From assembly GCA_016871015.1 (NCBI GenBank), contig VFZX01000006.1, positions 1-55,848 on the forward strand: a stretch of 55,848 nucleotides of DNA, in the 5' to 3' direction. A program made the position numbers and the translations under genes. Below, piece by piece: positions 34,010 through 43,070 of the stretch. The number at the start of each line of letters is the position of its first letter. Position 1 is the stretch's first letter. Source of the DNA: Acidobacteriota bacterium. Its GTDB lineage: Bacteria; Acidobacteriota; Terriglobia; Bryobacterales; Bryobacteraceae. The notes under the pieces were generated by a model. It did not search any database. It saw only the letters and a list, made by a program, of their open reading frames with translations, and was not told the DNA's origin.

Positions 34010-34678
34010 TTACGGCATCTCCACCTGGACCTTCATCAGGTTGCTGAGGGTGCTCTGGGCCGTACCGACCTTCGAGCGCAGCCCCACCATCACCGGACCC
34101 ACGCCCAGCGCGGACGGAACGATCGCTCCGATGCCGACTCCCTGCGCGGAAATATGCACGAGCGTGCTGGCGACTTGAATCACCATGTTCCCTTTCCGGA
34201 ACTCGACAATAGCGTTGGTGGCGTCCACACCATAGCCGAACACGGTGATTGTCCCACCGTGCCACGCCGAGGCGTTCGCCTGGCAGCCGTTGAACATGTT
34301 GACGCACAACGAACGGGCGATCGGCCGCTGGGGCTTGGCCGCCACGTTGAATTCGAATTTCTCGCTGGTGCCGTTTGCGCCCTCGACGTAGCCGTAGTAC
34401 TTGCCTGCGGCAAGGATGCAGCCGCCCGATGCGAGCCGGACGTACATCTCGTGGTCCGTGCCGGCGGGGTTGAGGGTGAATGGACAGGTGGAGGCCTGGC
34501 CGGTGGCGTCGTTGACCATGGTCAGCTTGGGGTTGTTCGAGGGGGCAAGGCCGGAGCCCTGAATGGTGATCAATTGGCCGAATCCGGACGCGGCGGTTTC
34601 GGGAACTACGTTCATGACGACCGGCTGGGCGGAAAGGGTCCATGCGGCCAGCGCCAGAATTGCGAAGAAGTTTTTCAT
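34010..34678 (-). CDS. Secreted hypothetical protein, IPT/TIG-like
   Basis: 222 residues with a signal peptide (MKNFFAILALAAWTLSAQ) followed by a beta-sandwich that opens like an IPT/TIG domain: VPETAASGFGQLITIQGSGLAPSNN. A second sandwich has GGTITVFGYGVDATNAIVEFRKG and PSALGVGPVMVGLRSKVG. Acidobacteria encode many such secreted proteins of unknown function. Cysteines in TCPF, GGCIL, LCVN and NGCQ may form disulfides. It ends just upstream of hemH on the same strand. Confidence 0.75.
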   Translation of the reverse strand: MKNFFAILALAAWTLSAQPVVMNVVPETAASGFGQLITIQGSGLAPSNNPKLTMVNDATGQASTCPFTLNPAGTDHEMYVRLASGGCILAAGKYYGYVEGANGTSEKFEFNVAAKPQRPIARSLCVNMFNGCQANASAWHGGTITVFGYGVDATNAIVEFRKGNMVIQVASTLVHISAQGVGIGAIVPSALGVGPVMVGLRSKVGTAQSTLSNLMKVQVEMP

Positions 34679-34860
34679 GTGGGTTTGTGTCTCCGCAACC
34701 AGAATGCCGCGGACCGTCCGCTACAGTCGTCCGGAGATTGTAATGATTTGGTAAGAATCAGGGGCGCTTCAAGTTGTGCCGCCGGTACCGTGCTGGAAAG
34801 ATCGCTCCGCCCTTGAGACTCAAACCATACAGACTGTCGACGGCCCGCACCTTCCATGAA

Positions 34861-36381
34861 TCACTCCGGCTTGTGCGCGCCCCGCTTCCGCGCCGCCTCC
34901 CTCACCTCCGCGGGCAGCGCCGTATTGAACGATGCGCCGAACCCCGTTGTCTGCCGGTACGCATATGCCTGCCACGGGTCCCGTCCCTCAATCCGCGGAT
35001 CTCCGGTCTTCCGCAAATACGCCTCCAGCCGCGTGCGATGATCCGCAAGCGCCGCGTGATGCGCCGGATCCGCCGCCAAATTCCGGACCTGGTGCGGATC
35101 CGCGTTCACATCGTAGAACTCCTCCGCCGGACGCTTGCCGAAGCACAGCTCATACTCCCGCGCGAACCGCCGTTGATTGCCAGGCGCGGTCATGAAGTCC
35201 TTCGTTGGGCAGCCGTCGACATCGCCGTGATAGGTCAGGTTCGACGAAACGAACTCCGGCCCGCCCGTCGGCCACCGGTCCGGCGCGAAGTTGCGCAGAT
35301 ACTGATAACGCGCTGTCCGTAAGCCGCGGATCGGATACGTCGCCCCGTCTGGCCGGCACATCGTGTGACGCTCGAGCGCTGTGTACACGCAATCGCGCGC
35401 CGGATCCGGCGCTGCCGAATCAAGCAGTGGCATCAGACTGCGTCCCGCCATGCCTTCGTGCGGCGTGAGTCCGGCGGCTTCCAGCAGCGTGGGCGCGAAG
35501 TCCACGTGGCTCACGAAGTCCTCGACTCTGCGTCCACCCTTGATCCGCGAGCCCCACCGCATCGCCAGCGGCATGTGGACTCCGGGCTCATACAAGTTCA
35601 CCTTCGCCCGCGGGAACGGCATCCCGTTATCGCTGGTCACCACGATCAGCGTGTTGTTCAGCAGCGAGCGCTTCTCAAGCGCCGCAACCACGCGTCCCAC
35701 CTGGGAGTCGAACCACTCCACCTCCGCCTGGTAGTCGAGAAGATCGGACCGGATCCCGGGAGTGTCGGGCCAGTAGGGCGGAACGGTCACGCCGTCCAGC
35801 TTCTTGCCCATCCGGAGACCGCTCCCCTTCTCATACACACGGTGCGGTTCCGTGCACCCGAACCAGAAACACCATGGACTGCCAGCCGGTGCGGCGGCCA
35901 GGAAGTCCTCGAAGTTGGCCGCGTAGTCGCGTGGATCGATGGCCGCGTGCGGCGCCGGATCAAGGCGGCGAGTGTTGAACTCCTTGCCAACTGGATGGCG
36001 CGTGAGTCCCGCCGCGCGCCAATCGCCCGGGGCCCAAGCCTTCCCCGTGAAGCCAACTGAGTATCTGGCATCCTCGAGCCGGTGCGTGAACAGTGTCTGG
36101 TCCGGCGGCATGGTCCCGTACAGGACGCCGGCTTCGCCCAGTTGCCAGATGTGCTTGCCCGTGAGCACCGCGCTGCGCGATGGCGTGCACGAGGGCGACG
36201 CACAATAGGACCGGGTGAACAGCACTCCCTCCCCGGCGATCCGGTCAAACACCGGCGTGCTCGCACCTGGTGACGGCCACGTCATGTCGTCCGCGATGAC
36301 GAACAGAATGTTCGGACGGTCCTGGCGCCGCGTCCCGCAGGCAGCAAGCGCCGCTGAAGCCAACAGAGACCGCCGCGTCAT
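34861..36381 (-). CDS. Sulfatase with Tat-type lipoprotein leader, CTPSR active site
   Basis: 506 residues. The leader MTRRSLLASAALAAC combines a twin-arginine motif with a lipobox (LAAC, Cys15), indicating a Tat-exported lipoprotein. FVIADDMTWPSPG at about 28-39 carries the first metal ligands, Cys65 in CTPSR is the formylglycine precursor, and VVTSDNGMPFPRAKVNLYEPG holds the second metal site. It resembles heparan N-sulfatase-like S1 enzymes. ATG 36381 is preferred; 36393 is upstream. It is convergent with no near partner and transcribed alone. Confidence 0.88.
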   Translation of the reverse strand: MTRRSLLASAALAACGTRRQDRPNILFVIADDMTWPSPGASTPVFDRIAGEGVLFTRSYCASPSCTPSRSAVLTGKHIWQLGEAGVLYGTMPPDQTLFTHRLEDARYSVGFTGKAWAPGDWRAAGLTRHPVGKEFNTRRLDPAPHAAIDPRDYAANFEDFLAAAPAGSPWCFWFGCTEPHRVYEKGSGLRMGKKLDGVTVPPYWPDTPGIRSDLLDYQAEVEWFDSQVGRVVAALEKRSLLNNTLIVVTSDNGMPFPRAKVNLYEPGVHMPLAMRWGSRIKGGRRVEDFVSHVDFAPTLLEAAGLTPHEGMAGRSLMPLLDSAAPDPARDCVYTALERHTMCRPDGATYPIRGLRTARYQYLRNFAPDRWPTGGPEFVSSNLTYHGDVDGCPTKDFMTAPGNQRRFAREYELCFGKRPAEEFYDVNADPHQVRNLAADPAHHAALADHRTRLEAYLRKTGDPRIEGRDPWQAYAYRQTTGFGASFNTALPAEVREAARKRGAHKPE

Positions 36382-36518
36382 CGTTGATCCCACAGGATCG
36401 CTTCGCCGCGCGCATCGCCCTGGTGCTCGATGTGGTGGTACTCTTGAATCGCGCCGTTCGATTGTCCCATCGGTTGAGACAGCAGCCCTGGCGGGAGGCC
36501 TCCAATCCGTAGCCTACC

Positions 36519-37043
36519 ATGAAGCACGAACACCACTACGCTCTATCTCTCCATTGGACTGGCAACCGCGGCACGGGAACCAGCACCTACCAGGCCTACA
36601 GCCGCGACCACGTGATAGAGATCCCCGGCAAGCCAGCGTTGCAGGGTTCTTCCGACCCGGCCTTTCGCGGCGACGCCTCGCGGTACAACCCCGAGGATTT
36701 GCTCGTGGCCGCGCTTTCCGCGTGTCACATGCTGTGGTATCTGCACCTGTGTGCCTCCGCGGGGATCGTCGTGACGGCGTACCGTGACGATGCTTCAGGC
36801 GTCATGGTGATGGACTCCGACGGTGGCGGGCACTTCTCCGAGGTGGTCCTGCATCCTGAGGTGGCGATCGAAGATCCGTCGCGCGAGCAGGACGCTCTGC
36901 GGCTCCACGAGGATGCTCACCGGTTGTGCTTTATCGCCCGCAGCGTCAACTTCCCGGTGCACGCCATTGGGCGTTGTGTTCACCCAGCGCAGGCGGCGGA
37001 TCCTCAGGGAGCGGCAAAGGCGACGGAGGCCGAACGCGGTTGA
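36519..37043 (+). CDS. OsmC-family peroxiredoxin-like protein
   Basis: 174 residues of the OsmC fold: YNPEDLLVAALSACHMLWYLHLCASAGI contains the first redox cysteine in ACHML and an extra Cys, while RLCFIARSVNFPVHAI contains the second redox cysteine. OsmC proteins detoxify organic hydroperoxides in the cytoplasm. No operon partner. The 3' end overlaps the convergent CaiB-type gene by 98 nt, so the last 30 residues may be unconserved read-through. Confidence 0.85.
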   Translation: MKHEHHYALSLHWTGNRGTGTSTYQAYSRDHVIEIPGKPALQGSSDPAFRGDASRYNPEDLLVAALSACHMLWYLHLCASAGIVVTAYRDDASGVMVMDSDGGGHFSEVVLHPEVAIEDPSREQDALRLHEDAHRLCFIARSVNFPVHAIGRCVHPAQAADPQGAAKATEAERG

Positions 37044-37908
37044 CGCAGCAGTCACGGCCCTGAGTCCTGCTGAGCCACCATTCGAGATCGCGGCCGGCGA
37101 TGGTGTCGGCGGCAATCCAGACGAATTCCTGGTCGAACTGGTGGCTGATCCAGTCCGGCTGCTCCACGGCGGTGCAGAATTCCCGCCAGAACTTCGGCTC
37201 CAGCGCCGCGACCGCGAGGTATTCGCCGTCGGCGGTGTCGTAGAGGTTGTAGCAAGGGTAGACGCCGGACAGCGGATTCGGCGCACCCGCGGCCGCGAAT
37301 GCGCGCGGAGCAAGCGCAACCGGAGCCAAGCCCTCGACCATCGACACAACGAGCCGCGCGCCCGCGCCGGTCCGGGCCCGGTCCAGTAGCGCCAACAGGA
37401 TCTTGTTGACCAGTTGGAGCGACCCGCCCGCGATGTCCGCGATGGGTGCGGCGGGAATCCGGGGAGGCCAGCCAAGCAAGCCCGCGGCCGCGAGGTAGTT
37501 CAGATCGTGGCCCGCCTCGGTGGAACCATCCGCGTGCCCCGTGAGCGAAGCGAAGATCAGCCGCGGATTCACCGCGGCCATCTCGCGCGGACCCAAGCCG
37601 AGCCGGTCCATCACGCCCGGACGGAAGCCTTCCACGAGTACATCCGCCCCGGCAGCCATCCGCAGCAAAGCCGCTTTGCCGGACTCGCTCTTGAGATCCA
37701 GCACGACGCTCTGCTTGCCGGCGTTGGTGAAGCGGAAGATGGCCCCGGTGCCATCGATCAACGGAGCCATCGACCTTCCGTAGTCGCCCTCGCCAGGCGC
37801 CTCGATCTTGACGACGGTGGCGCCGGCCTCGCGCAGCATCATGGTCGCGACAGCGCCGGGCAGCAGTCGCGTCAGGTCGAGAGTGGTGATTCCTTGGAGC
37901 GGTTTCAC
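36946..37908 (-). CDS. CaiB/BaiF-family CoA transferase, short C-terminus
   Basis: 320 residues. The N-terminus has the family signature LQGITTLDLTRLLPGAVATMML, EAPGEGDYGRSM and NAGKQSVVLDLKS. The catalytic Asp is in GHDLNYLAAAGLL, followed by GWPPRIPAAPIADIAGGSLQLVNKILLAL. These enzymes move CoA between acyl donors and acceptors. The C-terminal part after DWISHQF is about 30 residues shorter than usual around GRDCCVNRV, suggesting an internal deletion. Start GTG 37908 with GATAAT 6 nt upstream. It overlaps OsmC. Confidence 0.83.
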   Translation of the reverse strand: MKPLQGITTLDLTRLLPGAVATMMLREAGATVVKIEAPGEGDYGRSMAPLIDGTGAIFRFTNAGKQSVVLDLKSESGKAALLRMAAGADVLVEGFRPGVMDRLGLGPREMAAVNPRLIFASLTGHADGSTEAGHDLNYLAAAGLLGWPPRIPAAPIADIAGGSLQLVNKILLALLDRARTGAGARLVVSMVEGLAPVALAPRAFAAAGAPNPLSGVYPCYNLYDTADGEYLAVAALEPKFWREFCTAVEQPDWISHQFDQEFVWIAADTIAGRDLEWWLSRTQGRDCCVNRVRPPSPLPLPEDPPPALGEHNAQWRAPGS

Positions 37909-37915
37909 ACCGGCA

Positions 37916-38225
37916 TTATCCCACCTGTCCCTCGGGCATCTTCAGGATCGCGCCCACGGCATCGGAAAGGCGCTGCCAACTCCCTGTCCCATCCTCGAGC
38001 TTCTTGCGGCCGAGTCGAGTGAGCCGGTAGAACTTCGCCTCACGCCCGCTCGGCTGCGATGATGCCTTTCTGCTCAAGGCGGTGCAGTGCGGGATACAGC
38101 GAGCCGCCGGGCACCTGAATCACCGAGTTCGAAATCTGCTGCAGGCGCTGCGCGATCGCTTTGAGCAGCAGGATGTCAAGTGTGCCCTGCGGCAGGTCGG
38201 ACTTTTGAGGAGCGGACTTTTTCAT
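37916..38225 (-). pseudogene. PadR-family regulator, frameshifted and deleted
   Basis: The start MKKSAPQKSDLPQGTLDILL is typical of acidobacterial PadR regulators. The residues that normally carry the first part of the winged helix (LGPxHGYGIA) are missing, and the protein jumps to AQRLQQISNSVIQVPGGSLY. After GIIAAER the frame changes: one frame stops, while the other continues GREAKFYRLTRLGRKKLEDG to a stop at 37916-37918. Two lesions make it non-functional. PadR normally represses the adjacent permease, which is also decayed. Confidence 0.8.
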
Positions 38226-38459
38226 GATGGGATCGACTTTGGATGCCCGGAATGAAGGCAGGCCAGTCGCCAGCATGGACACGATTCCGATCCCTGCTGC
38301 GGCCAGTGCCGGAAGATCCCCGCCGGGTGGTCCACGCCGCCGAACTCGGGACGCACCTGCCTCGGCTTCCGGGACGCCGGAGTTCACCAGCGCGGCGATC
38401 CGCTCTTCGACATGGAACTGCAGTTCCTTCCGGATCTCCGAGTTGCGGTCGAAGGCCAT
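38226..38459 (-). pseudogene. Acidobacterial duplicated orphan permease (ADOP/MacB-like) remnant
   Basis: The two ends of an ADOP permease are joined. The N-terminal segment (MAFDRNSEIRKELQFHVEER, then IAALVNSGVPEAEA) directly precedes the C-terminal last helix and tail (ALAAAGIGIVSMLATGLPSF, RASKVDP). About 700 internal residues are missing, leaving only the family termini. It lies immediately upstream of the PadR remnant, the usual partner order. This identifies the locus as a deleted macrolide-export-like ABC permease operon. Confidence 0.75.
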
Positions 38460-38565
38460 GACGATACCTTTCGCTTCTACTGTTCTTGCTATCGCACGAT
38501 AGATCGAAGTGCAAGGGGTTGCTCGCAGAAAACCTGAACTCGGCGGTGCTGTTATAACGGAGAGA

Positions 38566-40161
38566 ATGCAGAGTTCCGCGCGCGGCCCTTCTTCGCTCCT
38601 CCTCGACACCACGATTGGAGACCAATTGTCGATCACCGCCGCCCGGGACCCGGATCGCGAGGCGCTCGTGTCCTGCCACCAACGCGTCCGCCTGACGTGG
38701 GGTGAGCTGGACGAACGGGTAACCCATTGGGCGTGCGGCCTCCTCGGCTTGGGACTCGTTCCGGGCGACCGCGTCGGCGTCTGGTCGCCTAACTGTTGGG
38801 AGTGGGCGGTGCTGCAGCTTGCCTGCGCCCGTGCCGGACTCGTGCTGGTGAACGTGAATCCCGCCTACCGCTCGCACGAGCTCAGCTATGTCATCCGGAA
38901 ATCGCGGATGCGGGCGCTGTTCCTGTGGGAGAGCGACCATCGCGCCAACTACCGGAACATCCTGAGCCAAACCGGCGCCGAACCGGAATGGACCGTCTAT
39001 TTTGAGGAGGGCAGGGAATACTGGCGGGCCGCCGGGGAGTTGCCCGGGCCATTGGACTGCCATGACGCGGTGAACATCCAATACACCTCGGGCACCACCG
39101 GATCGCCCAAGGGAGTCCTGCTGACCCATCACAATATTCTCAACAACGGACTCCTCGTCGGCCGCCAGATGAGGATCACCGCACAGGACCGGATCTGCGT
39201 CCCCGTGCCCCTGTATCACTGCTTCGGGTGCGTGATGGGAGTGCTCGCCTGTGTGGCGCACGGCTCCACGCTGGTCCTCCCCAACTGGACGTTCGATGCG
39301 CGGGCCACGCTGGATGCGATCCACCAGGAGCGGGCTACCGCAGTGTACGGCGTGCCCGCGATGTTCATCGCCGAACTGGAACACCCGGAGTTCGCCCGGT
39401 TCGACGTGGCTTCACTGCGCACCGGAATCATGGCCGGCGCTCCCTGTCCGGTCGAGGTCATGCGGCGTGTGGTGGACCAGATGCACTGCCGCGAGATGAC
39501 GATCGCCTATGGCCAGACGGAGAGCTCGCCGGTAATCACCATGTCCGGAGCCGGCGACGACCTGGAGGTGCGCGTCTCGACCGTGGGCGCGGCGCTGGCG
39601 GAGACCGAAGTCAAGATCGCCGACCGCGACAACGGATCCACAGTCGAGCGCGGAGTGCAGGGTGAGCTGTGCACGCGGGGTTACCTGGTCATGCGGGGCT
39701 ATGACGGCGAGGCCGAGGCGACCGCCAAGGCGATCGACGCCGATGGGTGGCTCCACACGGGCGACCTGGCTGTGATGCGCGAGGACGGCAACTGCAAGAT
39801 CACCGGCCGCGCCAAGGACATGATCATCCGTGGTGGCGAGAATGTGTACCCGCGCGAGATCGAGGAGTTCCTATACACCAACCCGAAGATCGCCGACGTT
39901 CACGTGGTGGGCGTGCCCGACCTGCGTCTTGGGGAATGCATCTCGGCATGGGTCCGGCTCAGGGCGGACGCGGAGATGACGGAAGAGGAACTCCGCGAGT
40001 TCTGCCGGGGACGCATTGCCCACTTCAAGGTGCCCAAGTATATCCGGTTCGTCGACGGCTTTCCGATGACGGTAACGGGGAAGATCCAGAAGTTCAAGAT
40101 GCGGGAAGAAGAGATTCAGCGGCTCGGACTGGAAGAGGCCGCGCGGGTGGCGACGGCATGA
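38566..40161 (+). CDS. Acyl-CoA synthetase (AMP-binding, FadD/AAE type)
   Basis: 531 residues with the ANL superfamily motifs. The P-loop IQYTSGTTGSPKGVLLTHHN lies at about 171-190, followed by YHCFGCVMGVLACVAHG, GAPCPVEVMRRV, IAYGQTESSPV, GWLHTGDLAVM, ITGRAKDMIIRGGENVYPREIEE and the catalytic Lys in MTVTGKIQKFKM. It activates a fatty or carboxylic acid to its CoA ester. TATAAC and GGAG precede ATG 38566. It is coupled to the GHL10 gene by an ATGA overlap. Confidence 0.9.
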   Translation: MQSSARGPSSLLLDTTIGDQLSITAARDPDREALVSCHQRVRLTWGELDERVTHWACGLLGLGLVPGDRVGVWSPNCWEWAVLQLACARAGLVLVNVNPAYRSHELSYVIRKSRMRALFLWESDHRANYRNILSQTGAEPEWTVYFEEGREYWRAAGELPGPLDCHDAVNIQYTSGTTGSPKGVLLTHHNILNNGLLVGRQMRITAQDRICVPVPLYHCFGCVMGVLACVAHGSTLVLPNWTFDARATLDAIHQERATAVYGVPAMFIAELEHPEFARFDVASLRTGIMAGAPCPVEVMRRVVDQMHCREMTIAYGQTESSPVITMSGAGDDLEVRVSTVGAALAETEVKIADRDNGSTVERGVQGELCTRGYLVMRGYDGEAEATAKAIDADGWLHTGDLAVMREDGNCKITGRAKDMIIRGGENVYPREIEEFLYTNPKIADVHVVGVPDLRLGECISAWVRLRADAEMTEEELREFCRGRIAHFKVPKYIRFVDGFPMTVTGKIQKFKMREEEIQRLGLEEAARVATA

Positions 40162-41276
40162 GGTGGATACTGGCCGCCGTGGCCCTGCCCGTGTTGGCGA
40201 TGACCGAGATCCGGGGCGTGTGGGTGGACCGCTCCTCGCTGGTGTCACGCGACGAAATCCGCACGACGCTCAGAAATCTGGCGGATGCGCACTTCAACAC
40301 GGTCCACGTGAACGTCTGGTCGCGCGGGTACCCGCTGTGGCACAGCCGGGTGTTCGAACGGGAGACCGGGATTTTGACCGATCCTGGGATGTCTGGGCGG
40401 GACGTGCTTGCCGAAGTGATCGAGGAAGCCAGGCCGCTTGGACTGGCCGTGATCCCGTGGTTTGAGTATGGATTCGTTGGGGGTTGGGACGGATACTTTC
40501 CCGGACCCGGGCGGCGGGGTGTGATCTTTGAAACGCATCCCGATTGGCTGGCGATGACGCGGGCAGGCGTGTCAGCGTTCCCGATCCAAGGCGGTGGCGG
40601 GAACTTCTTCTGGATGGTCCACACGCGGCCCGATGTCCAGGATTTCCTGATCGCGCTCGTCGCCGAGGTCGCGGGGAATTATGCGGTGCCAGCGGTCGAA
40701 TTCGACCGCGCGCGGTACCCCCAAATGGATTGTGGCTATGACGCCTATACGCGGCAGGCATACGCGGACGCCCACAACGGCAATCCGCCCCCCGACGATC
40801 CGAACAACCCGAAGTGGGTCGAGTGGCGGACGGGGAATCTGAACGCGTTTATGAGACGGCTCTATCAAGGGGTCAAGGACGCTGACTGGAGAGTACTCAT
40901 TACCAACGCTCCAGTACCCCTCCCCACTAGCGTGCCAAATTTTGCCCAAAATTATGGGGATTGGGTCCGCGAAGGGAGTCTCGATTTTGTCTCGCCGCAA
41001 GTTTACCGGCGGGACGTGGCCAGTTTTGAGCGGGACCTTCAAAATCAGATCCGTGCGCTTCCGTCGGCCCGGCGGCTCGTACCAGGACTGGACATCACGA
41101 ATTCGGGTCCTGACGAATTGGTCAAGATGATCTCCGCGGTGCGGGCTCAAGGACTGCCGGGAGTTGTGGTATGGTACTATCGTAGTCTCCTTACTATGGG
41201 TGCGCTCCCGCATTTGCGGGCGACCATATTCGAGGAGAGGGCAGCTTTACCCTGGCGGCGGGCTAGAGTCGAGTGA
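40158..41276 (+). CDS. Glycoside hydrolase family GHL10-like secreted protein
   Basis: 372 residues with a signal peptide (MRWILAAVALPVLA) and the GHL10 (PF02638, DUF187) TIM barrel: EIRGVWVDRSSLVSRDEIRTTLRNLADAHFNTVHVNVWSRG, LGLAVIPWFEYGFVGG, PAVEFDRARYPQ and LDFVSPQVYRRD. Members cleave peptidoglycan or other glycans but the activity is unproven here. It is translationally coupled to the acyl-CoA synthetase (ATGA overlap), an unusual partnership. Confidence 0.83.
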   Translation: MRWILAAVALPVLAMTEIRGVWVDRSSLVSRDEIRTTLRNLADAHFNTVHVNVWSRGYPLWHSRVFERETGILTDPGMSGRDVLAEVIEEARPLGLAVIPWFEYGFVGGWDGYFPGPGRRGVIFETHPDWLAMTRAGVSAFPIQGGGGNFFWMVHTRPDVQDFLIALVAEVAGNYAVPAVEFDRARYPQMDCGYDAYTRQAYADAHNGNPPPDDPNNPKWVEWRTGNLNAFMRRLYQGVKDADWRVLITNAPVPLPTSVPNFAQNYGDWVREGSLDFVSPQVYRRDVASFERDLQNQIRALPSARRLVPGLDITNSGPDELVKMISAVRAQGLPGVVVWYYRSLLTMGALPHLRATIFEERAALPWRRARVE

Positions 41277-41350
41277 TCCCGTACCGGGACTAGGAGATTC
41301 CGGCTCCCTTCCTAAGGCGGTAAGGGCGCGCCTTTCAGCGGTACGCTGAA

Positions 41351-41379
41351 TTGGTTCCGTACTAGGACGGCTATACAAT
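41351..41379 (+). promoter_or_regulatory. Sigma-70-type promoter for the response regulator gene
   Basis: TTGGTT (41351-41356), a 17-nt spacer and TACAAT (41374-41379) form a good housekeeping promoter. Transcription would start near 41386, giving a leader of about 53 nt before ATG 41439, with AGAGGGA at 41424-41430 as a ribosome-binding site. The rest of the 41277-41438 gap holds only a short CCCG-TAC-CGGG hairpin just after the upstream stop. Confidence 0.65.
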
Positions 41380-41438
41380 CAGTTTTGGGTACTGGAATCG
41401 TGACACCAGTTGCACTAACACACAGAGGGATCGAGACT

Positions 41439-42215
41439 ATGGAAAGCGTATCCACTCTCGCGGCGCCGGTCGAAGCCGGAGCGGAGCAGTTCGACAGTAT
41501 TGCGGTGCTGGACGAACCAGAAGAGAGCAAACCGCAGCCTGCCAAGATTCGGGTTGTGCTGGTGGACGACCATCCGATTGTGCGCCAGGGGCTGCGGAAG
41601 CTCCTGGAGCTGGAGGGCGACATGGAAGTCGCCGGCGAAGCCGAGAACGGCCGCCAAGCGCTGGAGGTGGTCGAAGACACCCGTCCAGACGTCGTGCTGC
41701 TTGACCTCAAGATGCCCGGCATGGACGGCCTGACCGCGCTCCAGACGCTGCAGCACGGGATGGCCCGGACTCGGGTCATCGTCCTGACCGCTTCCGATGA
41801 CAAGAATGAATGGGTGCAGGCGATGAAGCTCGGATGCGCCGGGATCGTCGTGAAGCAGACCCAGCCGGACCTGATCGTGAAGAGCATCCGCAAGGTCCAC
41901 GCGGGCGAAATCTGGCTCGACTCGCACACGACGGCGGCGCTAATGCGGCAGTTCGCGGCTCCGGGCGACGGACTGAACGGCTCCAACGGCAAGGGTGGGC
42001 GCGAGCGGTCTCCGCTCAGCACGCGCGAGCGCGAGATCGTGGGTCTGGTGGCGCAGGGCTACAAGAACAAGGAAATGGCCGAGAAGATGTTCATCAGCGA
42101 GCAGACAGTCAAGAACCACCTGCACAACATCTTCGACAAGCTCGGCGTTTCCGACCGTCTGGAACTCGCGCTATACGCTATCCATAAGGGACTTCATCTG
42201 CAGGCCGAGAAGTAG
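41439..42215 (+). CDS. NarL/FixJ-type response regulator, orphan
   Basis: 258 residues: a disordered N-terminus (about 1-35), a receiver domain with VVLVDDHPIVRQGLR, phospho-acceptor Asp89 (VVLLDLKMPGMDG) and IVLTASDDK, then a LuxR-type helix-turn-helix (LSTREREIVGLVAQGYKNKEMAEKMFISEQTVKNHLHNIFDKLGV). No histidine kinase is nearby, so its partner is unknown. ATG 41439 follows AGAGGGA by 8 nt. The 3' end overlaps the convergent desaturase by 38 nt. Confidence 0.9.
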   Translation: MESVSTLAAPVEAGAEQFDSIAVLDEPEESKPQPAKIRVVLVDDHPIVRQGLRKLLELEGDMEVAGEAENGRQALEVVEDTRPDVVLLDLKMPGMDGLTALQTLQHGMARTRVIVLTASDDKNEWVQAMKLGCAGIVVKQTQPDLIVKSIRKVHAGEIWLDSHTTAALMRQFAAPGDGLNGSNGKGGRERSPLSTREREIVGLVAQGYKNKEMAEKMFISEQTVKNHLHNIFDKLGVSDRLELALYAIHKGLHLQAEK

Positions 42216-43068
42216 CGGCGGGCGCGTACACACGGCGCGGCGGCGGCTGGAGGTCCCACACGACCCCCAGCCACGACAGCGCCTTGAGCACGTAGTAGCT
42301 CTGGTCGATTTCCCACCAGAAGAACCCCATCCGCACCGATGACGGCGCGTAGTGGTGGTTGTTGTGCCAGCCCTCGCCGAGCGTGATCAGCGCCAGCAGG
42401 AGATTGTTGCGGCTGCCGTCGCGGGTGAAGTAGCGGCGGCTGCCAAAGACATGGGCCAGGGAGTTAATGCTGAAGGTGCCGTGGTAGAGGGCGACGGTGC
42501 TGATCAGCCATCCCCAGACGAGCATCTGCCAGCGCGTCGTCTGCCAGCCCGGCTGAGCCACCTCCGCCCACCATCCGAACAGGTACACCAGTCCGCCCAG
42601 GCCCAGACCCGTGAAGTGATGGTGGTCGTTCAGCCAGACCAGCTCCCGGTACCGCGCCAGGTTCTGGATCAGGTTCCAGCGGGTCGCGTCATTCTTGACG
42701 CACAGGAACCAGATCATGTGCGACCACCAGAATCCGTGCCGGACCGGCGAATGGATGTCGTCCTCTTCGTCGGAGTTGGCGTGGTGGTGCCGGTGCAGGG
42801 ATGCCCACCACAGGACTCCCTTCTGCAGCGACATCGATCCGAGCAAGGCGAGCACGAACTGGAATCCGCGGCTGGTCTTGAAGCTCGCGTGGGCGAAGTA
42901 GCGGTGGAATCCGGCGGTGATGCCGAACATCCGGATCCAGTACAGGGCCGCACAGGTGATCACGGCGGCCCACGAGACGCCCACTGCGAACGCGAGCAGA
43001 CATGCGGCGTGCATCAGGAAAAAAGGCGTCGAGCGGCGCCAATGGATATTATCGTTGCCAGCAGACAC
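42178..43068 (-). CDS. Acyl-CoA desaturase (delta-9 type)
   Basis: 296 residues, integral membrane, with the three histidine boxes of membrane di-iron desaturases: HRYFAH at 55-60, HRHHH near 92 and HNNHH near 235, plus the long hydrophobic helices ALYWIRMFGITAGF and LVYLFGWWAEVAQPG. It introduces a cis double bond into fatty acyl-CoA. GTG start at 43068, preceded by GGGGAG, 2 nt after the YjbQ stop, so it ends a YjbQ-desaturase transcription unit fed by glmS. Its C-terminus overlaps the response regulator gene tail to tail. Confidence 0.88.
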   Translation of the reverse strand: MSAGNDNIHWRRSTPFFLMHAACLLAFAVGVSWAAVITCAALYWIRMFGITAGFHRYFAHASFKTSRGFQFVLALLGSMSLQKGVLWWASLHRHHHANSDEEDDIHSPVRHGFWWSHMIWFLCVKNDATRWNLIQNLARYRELVWLNDHHHFTGLGLGGLVYLFGWWAEVAQPGWQTTRWQMLVWGWLISTVALYHGTFSINSLAHVFGSRRYFTRDGSRNNLLLALITLGEGWHNNHHYAPSSVRMGFFWWEIDQSYYVLKALSWLGVVWDLQPPPRRVYAPAATSRPADEVPYG

Positions 43069-43070
43069 GG

